The notes beneath the pieces are model-generated. The model was given only the letters and a program-made list of their open reading frames with translations, did not search any database and had not been told where the DNA came from. DNA of 34,977 nt from positions 2,747 through 37,723 of the forward strand of contig JAAAUF010000358.1 in assembly GCA_015499985.1 (NCBI GenBank), written 5' to 3'. This stretch comes from Haplosporangium gracile. Taxonomy: Eukaryota; Mortierellomycota; Mortierellomycetes; Mortierellales; Mortierellaceae. Shown here one piece after another: positions 1-10,705 of the stretch (the stretch's first letter is position 1; every line of letters starts with the position of its first letter). Made by a program: the position numbers and the translations under genes.

Positions 1-2315
<2,315 letters not shown>

Positions 2316-3042
2316 TTTGACGGATGTTTATGTAAGAGAGAAAGGTGATGGTGGTCGTGGGGTGAAGAGAGTAGAGTGGCAAAAGGGTGGTCCTCTTAGC
2401 TTGATATGAATGGATATGAAAAAGGAAAAGCGGAGGGGTATTAAAACAGTGTATCCGGGTTAGTGTGAATGCTGACTGTTGTCGAAAGAAAGGAGAGAGA
2501 AGGAAGAAGAAAGAGAAAAGTGATAACCACAGCAGAAGGATGGTGAGGGAGTCCTTGTGTTGTTGGGTGTTGATGGGAGAGGGGGAGAGAAAAGGAATGC
2601 TTCAGCCTTGGCTCGGTCTGCCTTCACACTTCAGGTTCAAACGGCTTTTTTTTTTTTTTTTTTTTTTTTTTGTGTGGCTTGGATGCAATTTATGTCAACA
2701 GACACAACTCGGAACTCTCTTTGCCTTCACCACTCCACGCCCACCTGGCATTCAATCACAGCATCGTGACTCGCTTTTCGCTCCCCCGCTTCCCTACTTC
2801 CTCCCTTTGGTGCGCCACCAACGAGAGATTATGGCCATCATTTTCTCACGCGGGCCCTTTATCATACAAAAACACTGGCTCCCCTTGGTCCCTTGCCTCT
2901 TCTTCTTCTCTTCTGTTTCCTCACCCTTACTCACTTTCCTCTGACTCCATCGTTTTCCTTTATTCTCCTACCTCTACTTCCTTCTTCTCTTCTCTTCCCT
3001 TTCCTCTTTTTTCTCATCTCTTTCCTCTCCCTTCCTTTCCAA
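2316..3042. promoter_or_regulatory. Divergent intergenic region between SPB1 and PRO1
   Basis: This 727-bp spacer separates two head-to-head genes and must hold both promoters. It contains a 26-nt T homopolymer (2646-2671). The last ~160 nt before the PRO1 start (about 2880-3040) are almost pure C/T, and the stretch after about 2935 has no ATG before the annotated start, as expected of a pyrimidine-rich 5' leader. I see no convincing TATA box. The open frames here are low-complexity and start at non-ATG codons, so I do not call them genes. Confidence 0.6.
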
Positions 3043-4886
3043 ATGACCTCAACACCAAAACAGTTTCAACAGGACCAGACAATGGCAAAACAGGACAAAC
3101 ACTCGCACCCCCGCGTTGCCTCTGGTCGCAAAGGACTTCCCAAATCCTCCTCGGGCACAGGACTAACAATCGTTATCAAGCTGGGCACATCCTCGATCTG
3201 TGACGAAATCACCCACTTCCCCCTCTTATCGACCCTCTCGCTCATTGTCGAGACCATCCTCAAGCTCAAGGCCCAAGGCCATCGGGTCGTCCTCGTCACT
3301 AGTGGCGCCATTGGTGTCGGTCTCCGTCGACTCAACCTTGCCTCCAAACCCAAGGATCTTGCCCAAGTTCAGGTATGTAATACTGATTACATTTCGAGCC
3401 CTTTTGCCTTTCTGCTCGCTCTACCTTTTACATCTCATATTCACTCGCTCACCTACACGCGCATCAACACTGAGTCACACTGCACCCTAAAAATTATCTC
3501 CGGGGTAAAACTCAATTTTAATCTCATTTCTCTATTCTTCCAATGCGGACATTTGTCGGGACTAGGCCATCGCTGCTGTTGGTCAAGGACGACTCATGAG
3601 TCTCTACGACGATCTCTTTTCTCAGTTCAACCAGCCCATCGCTCAAATTCTCCTCACAAAGAACGACCTCGCCGACGTAAGTTATGATCCCTCAATTGGA
3701 TTCATTGTTACTTCTTACCCACCCCTCTTTATTGTTTCCTGATACCTCGAATGATTCTTCTTTGGTAGCTATATGTGTTCTAACCTTGATTTGGTGCCAC
3801 TTTTTTTTTTTAATCTTAATTTAGAGAACGCAATACCTGAATGCATGCAACACAATCGATGCGCTGCTGGAGATGGGCGTGGTCCCTATTGTGAACGAGA
3901 ACGATACCATTAGTGTCTCCGAGATTCGTTTCGGTGACAACGATACCCTTTCGGCCATCACCGCAGGAATGATCCACGCTGATTACCTCTTTCTCATGAC
4001 CGACGTCGACTGTCTCTATACTGACAACCCCAGAACCAACCCTGATGCCCAACCCGTTATGACTGTCGACGATATTGCCGCTTTGAAGGAGAAAGGTACA
4101 CCTTTGTCTTATTTAACTATGAAAGTAATTGTCAGTCATGGGCGTTTTGCCAACAAGTCACTTACACTTCTCCATCGACTATCTCTATACTACATAGTGT
4201 CGGTGGCGTCAGCAGGATCGTCGTTGGGAACGGGAGGAATGGTGACAAAGCTGATTGCAGCAGAATTGGCGACGGCAGCAGGAGTCACTACAATCATCAC
4301 TCGCGGATCGACCCCTCAAAACATTTTCCAGATCATCTCCCAGCCCATCCAACATATCGGCTCTGCATCTCCAAAACAGGACTCATCCGCGACCATGACT
4401 ATAACAGCAGCAGTGGCCAACGCTCTTGGAACAGCAACGATTGCATCCCTTCCACTCCACACTCGCTTTTTGGCCAAGGACAACCCCATGGTCGATCGCA
4501 AGTGGTGGATCCTGCACGGACTGCACGCAGCAGGCACGATCTATATCGACCAGGGTGCCTACAAGGCCATTACCAACGCTTCTCAAAAGTCGTCCCTGTT
4601 TGCTGCGGGTATTGTGGACTGCAAGGGAACCTTTGTTGCCCAACAGAGCGTCCGTGTTGTGTACAGACCTCAGGACTATCTGAAGAAGGACGAGCAGGGC
4701 CAGGTTGTGGAGGAGTATGATGGACCTGAGGAGATTGAGCTGGGCAAGGGACTTGTCAATTATGCGAGCCATGAGATTCTGAGGATTAAGGGTTATCATA
4801 GTCGACAGATCATTGATCGTCTTGGTTATGCTGATGCCGAGTGCGTTATCCATCGCGAGAACCTCACCCGCACCAAGGTTATTTAG
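3043..4886 (+). CDS. PRO1: Glutamate 5-kinase (gamma-glutamyl kinase), first step of proline synthesis
   Basis: Phosphorylates glutamate with ATP to gamma-glutamyl phosphate in the cytosol, the first and usually proline-feedback-inhibited step of proline synthesis. Exons: 3043-3372, 3566-3676, 3825-4095 and 4198-4886, giving 466 residues (yeast Pro1 is 428). The amino-acid-kinase domain shows [60 protein letters not shown] and [11 protein letters not shown] in the expected order. The C-terminal ~90 residues ([18 protein letters not shown]) form a PUA domain, as in full-length microbial G5Ks. An N-terminal extension of about 35 polar residues precedes the kinase domain; an alternative ATG lies at 3082 (MAKQ). 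Introns 1 and 2 (193 and 148 nt) are ordinary. Intron 3 (102 nt) is a multiple of three without an in-frame stop. Confidence 0.95.
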
Positions 4887-5481
4887 CCTTAATTTTCTCC
4901 TCCATTAAAGCGTCGTGTGTTTTACTGTAAATTCTACTGGGTGAGAGACTACTAGGGGTCGGTGTGTTTATGCATTTCATCGCAAAAAGAAGAAAAGATA
5001 ATCCGCAGTTTTCTTTGTTCTCTGACACACCCTGACAGGACCCCAATCCTCTGCGGATCCTCTCTGTTCTATGTTTGATCGTCAAGTGCTAATATAGAGT
5101 GGAGACACTTTCTTAGGTAGGTAACCAGGCTGGTGTGCATTATCTAATAGACATGAAGCTGCAGCATTGAACCCTGAAACGGCATCTATGCCTTGGACGT
5201 CTTCTTATGAAAGAGGGATAACTGACAATATACATCTACGCCCTCCTCCAGCACCAGCAGATATGCCAGGAAGCGAGTGGGAGTGTTAAGTTACGACGCT
5301 TATCGCGGGAAATTTTTTTTTACCGCTGCTCCTGGTCCCTTTTGCTGCGGATAGCAACTCGTCACACGCGCAAATAAAAAAGAAAGAAGAGCTCGCGCAC
5401 TTGTAACCTCATTTTTTTCTTTCCATCTTTTCTTAACACTTTCACACCTACTCGTTTTCACATTCAGCAATCAGCAGAAGA
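4887..5481. other. Intergenic region between PRO1 and the eIF5-like gene
   Basis: This 595-bp region holds the PRO1 3' end and the eIF5-like promoter. No gene-like open frame was found. At 5304-5312 there is a CGCGGGAAA element, matching the GCGGGAAA core bound by E2F-like and SBF/MBF-like factors in other eukaryotes, followed directly by a T run. Whether it functions is unknown. The segment 5400-5470 is pyrimidine-rich and probably part of the leader. Confidence 0.5.
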
Positions 5482-7252
5482 ATGCCACGTCCAGCAAACA
5501 ACAATGCAAAGCCCAATAAGGGCAACAGCACCGTCAACAAGCGCAAGCTTATGAACTCCATGGTCAACATTCCCAGCACCAATCCCGACCCTTATTACCG
5601 CTACAAGATGTAATTCGCCTGCTTCCTATTTGTTTCATAGAGTAGTGGATATATATATATATGTGTGTGTGCTGTCTGAGAGAGAAGCAACGAGAGAAAC
5701 AACTAACGTGACGAAACCCCATACATACACGCACGCGCATAACGAGCATACCATAAACCTATCTAACTAAAACCTCTTCCTCCCACGCTATATGAAACCA
5801 GGCCGGCTATGGAGATCAGGATCAACCCAGCTCGCGTCCGGACCAACAACCCACAAAAAGAAGCCCTCACCATCCCAGCCTCGACTCAACTCCAGAACCT
5901 CACCGCCATCGCCCGAGCCCTCAACCGGCCCCTAGAGTACATCTCCAAATTCCTCGAACTTGAACTCGACCTCGCAGGGGTCATGGAAGACCGCCAACGG
6001 TGGTTCAAACTCTGTGATGCCGAGTTAACCGAGCAGGAGCTTATGATGGTGTTGGATAAGTTTATTCGGCGCTTTGTGCTGTGTTATGTTTGTCATAACC
6101 CCGAGACGGCCTTGACGATTTTTAATACGCATATCATGAAGGAGTGTGGAGCTTGTGGACAGAGTACGAGAGTGGATCGGTTTTCCAAGTTAACGAGGTA
6201 TATCTTGAGGAATAACCGGACCTTTGGGTTGGGGATCTTTGCTGCCGCCACCGATACCTCCAAGTAAGTTTTTCTTTGTCGTGGTTCATCTTTCTGTGTC
6301 TTATTGTTTGTGCGGTCAGTTGCTTGGAGATGCGCTAGTAAATCAAATACTAATTAAATCTACACGCGACGCAATTATCCGCATCGATATCTTTCTTATC
6401 ATGTATTAGATGCCGCTTCTTGAAGGACGGAGCGTCGATGGCAGGGAACAAGGGCACGGTGATGAACAACTCGACAGGGTTCAAGAACGGCGTCAAGTTG
6501 GCGACAGCAGCCGAGATGGCCGACGACGAAGAAGAAGAGGAAGAGGAGGACGATGATGATCAGGATTGGAAGTTGGACACGTCGGCTGAGGCGGTTGCTC
6601 AGAGAAGACTGCAGGAACTGGATCTCATTACCAGAGTTGAAAAGATCATGAACGCTGGACTCGGTGACAAAGCCAAAGGTAAGAAAGATGGCATTTGGAG
6701 ACAAAAAAGGGGGGAAGGGGTCAAATTTTATTTGCAAAAGAAATATAAATATGGGAGGTAGACAAGATGACATGGGGAGTCTAGTTGCCTCATGTTTCGC
6801 TTACTGATATTACATTTTCTTTCCCCTTTTCTCAATCAGACCCTTACAAGTTGTTCGATGAGTTTGTGACAACGCCCAAGGAAGAGACAGGTGCACTTCC
6901 AGACAAGGAAGAAGTCCTCGGCCGATTCTACACCCTGGATCTGGAGAAGGAAGGCGCTATCTTTATTCTCGAGCGGCTCCAAAAGAGACAAAACCAGCAG
7001 GAACTGGACGGGGTTGAAGAAGAAGAACAAGGACAGGGTGAGAATAAGGAGGAAACCAAGGCAGTGGCGCAGCTGCAGAAGAGAGAGGATTATGAGGAGA
7101 TGATCCAGGTGTTGCGAGATAGTTTGGAACGGGAGGTGATCGTAGCGGCGACATTGGACGAGAGCAGTGATGATTTGAGCGACAGCGATGACGATGATAC
7201 CGACTCTGACTCTGACTCTGATTCTGACTCTGATTCTGTGGCCAAAGAATGA
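5482..7252 (+). CDS. Divergent eIF5-like translation initiation factor
   Basis: Four exons (5482-5609, 5802-6263, 6410-6678, 6840-7252) join in phase to a 423-residue protein. Residues 38-44 read YYRYKMP, the eIF5 N-terminal motif; R40 matches the arginine finger (human R15) that promotes GTP hydrolysis by eIF2. An eIF5/eIF2-beta zinc ribbon follows with C137, C140, C158 and C161 (FVLCYVCHNPET, CGACGQSTRVD). At W250 the segment WKLDTSAEAV resembles the start of the eIF5 linker and W2 region, then LFDEF and EVLGRFYTLDLEKEGAIFIL resemble early W2 helices. Oddities: about 25 extra N-terminal residues, loss of the usual GNGIKT segment after KMP, and a C-terminus that turns into acidic coil and an (SD)n tail where the second half of W2 should be. 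Overall length is near that of eIF5, but this may be a paralogue rather than the housekeeping factor. Confidence 0.8.
7187..7238 (+). repeat. Ser-Asp codon repeat at the end of the eIF5-like gene
   Basis: A run of GAC/GAT alternating with AGC or TCT codons encodes an acidic Ser-Asp tail just before the stop codon. Such tracts in other proteins are often casein-kinase-2 substrates; no function can be read from the sequence alone. The hexamer structure makes length change by slippage likely. Confidence 0.8.
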
Positions 7253-7257
7253 ATAAA
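7252..7257 (+). terminator. Canonical AATAAA polyadenylation signal overlapping the eIF5-like stop
   Basis: AATAAA begins on the last base of the TGA stop codon (7250-7252). A perfect hexamer this close to the stop implies a very short 3' UTR if used. The position supports 7252 as the true gene end, so the shortened C-terminus is probably not caused by a missed downstream exon. Confidence 0.5.
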
Positions 7258-9051
7258 ATACTCGACTGTTCTCCATTTTTAAAGGTTAAAGAATTGAGAA
7301 GATGAAATGAAGTCATGTGGCCATAATGCGCTCTTTTCTCTCTCTCTCTCTTTTTTTTGGGAGGGGGAGAGGTGCAGTGTGCGGAGAGAAACGACATACG
7401 AGACAGAGACCTTTCTTGGGACCAAAAAGAAACGCGGACTTAAAACGATGGAGTCCAGATGCCTGGCGCTGGTACCTGGTTTGTACCAATGATGCATGAT
7501 TAGCTTGCGATCAAAGGCAACATCAATTGGCGCCCTTCCCTTCTTCCCCTCCCTTGCCGACAAGGAGAATATGAAAGCTCGAAATACATGATCACAATAT
7601 CTCTCACAAACGTGACACTACGGGTTGTAGTCGACCTCCCAGGGCTCTTTCTTCTTCACATACCAGGTGCACCTTTTTGCTCACTCTCCATGTCCCCGAC
7701 ATAAGTGCTCTTGTCGGTAACAATGAACCGACTAACAAATCTATTTCTTCAACAGTGCCAAGATAAAAGAGCGATACGAGCAGTGGGTACATATGAGAGT
7801 GCGAGAAAAAAAAACCCCCCACTGACCCTTGCGCCCAGGGGAATGGGAAAGACATCAGTTACGAGAGGGATAGAAATCCCCTCTACAACCCATCCATCCC
7901 ATTGGCGTAAACTCTTGCGTTCAAGGCTTTTTTTTTTAGGGTACATCGATTGTGTCTTTCTAGCATTTCGTCTCTCCGACGGTGAGATGACAAAACGATG
8001 CTGCTGTGTTTTTTATTTTCTACTACATCGGGTACAAAAGTGGCGGTGGTTACGCAAAGGCAGGGCGTCTTCTATTCATAGATGGTTCTTGCAGTGCAAA
8101 GTCTCACTCACTCCATCATCCGACGTTTCTTGCCATCAGTCAGCATCGCCCTTCCGTCTCCCAGCTTGCATTCTGCGCTTGTACATACGTGCAAGTCTCC
8201 TTTATCTTGTGCCTTAGTAGTAAGCGCTGTATGAACAAGAAATTCCAGAAATAAACGTTTGTTTGTTTGTTTGTTTGCCCAACAGCCATTTACCTCCAGC
8301 GCCACACAAAGATACAAACCGGTAAAAATAATAACTATCGCCACCATCACCGCCTCCGACTTGCACTACCACGCACACACTTACACACACGCACTCAACT
8401 CGATCACACAGCCAATTAAGAATATTAGTGCGCCTGGACTCGATTCTTTCCCAATTGAACAAAATAAGCGTATGGACCATTTCCAGACCAATTGATGCTT
8501 GGGAAAAAAAATGATGAGAGGGGAGGAGGACCAAGAGGCGCGAAAGACAGGCAAAGGAAAAGAGTATGACAATAGCACATAAACAACTAAACACCAACCA
8601 ACCAAGCCAGAGGGGAAAAGTTGTTTGGATTGAGATTGAGAGCGACTAGACCTTTTTTTTTTTTACATACGTTAGCCCCGAGAGGACATATGGGACTGGC
8701 TGGCAGGAGAGAAATGAGAAACAAAGCGAGAGAATAAGCGCATAGGAAAGGGGAAGAGAAATGAGAGTTGGGTGAGAGCAATTTCACCAACAGCGGATGG
8801 TAATAATAGCTCCTTACTGATAATTTCATTTTCTGCGCGATGTTCCTGAAAATAGGGTTTTCTGTTAAAAGGGTCGTCTCGCCTTCATCTCATTCTCTTT
8901 TCTTTTCTTTTTTTTTTCTTCTGTTTTCTCATTCATTCATCCTTGACTCCACTTCCCCTCCAGTTACTTTTACTTTTCTCCTTTGTTCACGAAGACAACC
9001 GTCCTTCCCTCCTCACCTTACCACCCAAACAACAAACACCAACAACAGAAA
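7253..9051. other. Intergenic region between the eIF5-like and Kre9-like genes
   Basis: About 1.8 kb without a supported gene. Open frames here (for example 7705-8217 on the plus strand) are low-complexity, lack recognisable domains and do not look like gene exons. The region is rich in homopolymers and simple repeats. The last ~180 nt (about 8880-9050) are pyrimidine-rich and lead to the Kre9-like start, so they probably form its promoter and leader. No tRNA, 5S or snRNA pattern was recognised. Confidence 0.5.
8258..8277 (+). repeat. (TTTG)5 microsatellite
   Basis: Five perfect TTTG tetranucleotide units lie in intergenic DNA. They look like ordinary slippage-prone sequence with no gene overlap. 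Confidence 0.9.
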
Positions 9052-10705
9052 ATGAAGTTCACAACCCTCGCACTCGTTGGCTCGCTGGTCTCGTACGCGG
9101 CCGCATTCGTCAACCCCATCGACCCCTGGGGCGAGACTAAGTGGGTCCCCGGCTCTAAAGTCACCATCCAATGGGACGATAAGAACCCCGATGCCCCTGC
9201 TCTCTCCACCAACCCCATCGTCGATATCTTCCTCATGACCGGCTCTGACCAGGTCATGGTCAAGCTCGAGCCCATTGCTGAGAAGATCAACGCCAACACT
9301 ATTCGCAACGTTACCTACACCGTCCCCACTGTTGACCCTATTGGCAAGAGTAAGTCATTCTTTTCTTTTTGTTTGCTGTTTGCTTCAGGATGCCTCGTCG
9401 TTTTATTTTTATTTTGTTTGCTTTTGTTTGTTTTACGTTTTGCGTTTGATTGCATTTCTGAGGGCTGGCTATATTTGAGACTCGAAGTGCGGATTCGATT
9501 ACGAGAGCCGCTTTTTTTTTTGACCTTGATCCCATACGACCAACCAACCAAGCACACAAAACACCACAACCAGCAAAAAATAATAATAACGACAGTAGAC
9601 AGACGGACGGGGTCCATCAATCGGTCCGGAAACGCAATAAACAGTAATGAAAGGCATATACAGATATCACCAACACACATACAGCACACACGACTCCGTC
9701 ACAACCACACCCTTCCTAGTCGCGTGCATGCTCTAAACTCCAGGAAAAACAGAAAAGAAAAAAAAAGCGGAGAGGGAAGAGGCAATTGGGATCCGATCGG
9801 TGTGCATCATCTGCTGGATACATACACACAAACACAAGGCAGTTGCAGACAAAAAGAAAGGAGAATGAGAAAAATAATAAGAGCTGTTGATAACCTCGTT
9901 ACTGCACAGCTTTTTGGTTCGTCTCCTCAACCGTCAGGGAAAAGAGAAATAAGGGAGAGAAGGAACATATTTCTTTTGTCTGGCAGATTGTGCTCGTCTG
10001 AGCAGTCAATTGATCCCACAATGATGTGGAGAGATGCAAGATGCAGATTAAGACCCATCCACCCCTTCAAAACAAGGGATGGGCACACAGACAGCAAAAA
10101 AAAAAAGGACGCTTTTCGTTCATCATCGCGTGAGCACAAACCATTAGTACAAGAAAGTTAGCTAGGTATCTAGCTAAGCTTGAATACTTTTGCGGAGACA
10201 ATCTCCAGCCTGGCTCCCTTCCTTCCTTTCCTTCTCCTAACCTACCATAGATCTAACGAACAATCAAACAATTGCTCAAGTTTGCTAACCAAATCTCCCT
10301 CTATGTGTCCATCTTTCACCTACAATAGTCTACTTTATCCAGGTCACCAGCTCCGAGGGCGTCAACGCCTGGTCCACCCGATTCACTATCACCGACGCTG
10401 CCGGTAACCCCGGCACCTTGGCCCCCACCGGCGTCCCCGGTCAGAACCCCGGTGCTACTGGCAAGATCGTCTCCCCCGGCGGCGGCGCTAACCCTGCCAC
10501 CTCCACCGGCGCCACCCCCACCGGTGCCACCTCCGGTGTCGCCACTAACCTTCCCTCTGGCACTGGCTCTGCTGCCAACCCTACCGCCACTGCTGCCGGC
10601 GGCCAGACCACCAATGACAAGAACTCTGCATCGACCATCTCTGGATCTGTCGTCTCTGCTGCTGCCGCCGTCGCCGTCGGTGTTGCTGCCCTGATGGCCT
10701 TCTAA
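9052..10705 (+). CDS. Secreted Kre9/KNH-like, GPI-anchored Ser/Thr-rich cell-surface protein
   Basis: Two exons (9052-9349 and 10329-10705) join in phase to 224 residues. Residues 1-18 (MKFTTLALVGSLVSYAAA) are a clear signal peptide. Residues ~20-125 match the Ig-like Kre9/KNH N-terminal domain found in fungal GPI-anchored Ser/Thr-rich proteins (FVNPIDPWGETKWVPGSKVT, IQWDD, IYFIQVTSSEG, AWSTRFTI). A Gly/Thr/Ala/Pro-rich stalk follows, then a hydrophobic tail ending VAVGVAALMAF preceded by small residues, typical of a GPI-anchor signal. The likely location is plasma membrane or cell wall; Kre9 itself affects beta-1,6-glucan, but this role cannot be assumed here. The start codon directly follows a pyrimidine- and ACA-rich leader. 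The 979-nt intron is unusually long for this window, and the reading frame stays open into it up to a TAG at 10159-10161. Confidence 0.88.
9350..10328 (+). other. Long (979-nt) intron of the Kre9-like gene
   Basis: Donor GTAAGT after AAG-A and acceptor ACAATAG before TC-TAC-TTT give the conserved IYFIQV sequence across the junction. The intron is several-fold longer than most others here. It contains a perfect inverted repeat at 10158-10177, and the exon-1 frame remains open for about 270 codons inside it. I see no second gene or RNA gene within. Confidence 0.75.
10158..10177. repeat. Perfect 8-bp inverted repeat with 4-nt loop inside the long intron
   Basis: TTAGCTAG, spacer GTAT, CTAGCTAA forms an 8-bp palindromic stem about 150 nt upstream of the intron acceptor. 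It could fold as an RNA hairpin or serve as a dyad-symmetric protein site; neither can be decided from the sequence. Confidence 0.6.

Noticed and set aside
2893..3042. Hydrophobic N-terminal extension of PRO1
   Set aside because: It is the C/T-rich leader translated from a non-ATG codon; it mimics a membrane segment only because of composition.
7705..8217. 170-codon plus-strand frame in the eIF5-like to Kre9-like spacer
   Set aside because: Low-complexity translation and no recognisable domain.
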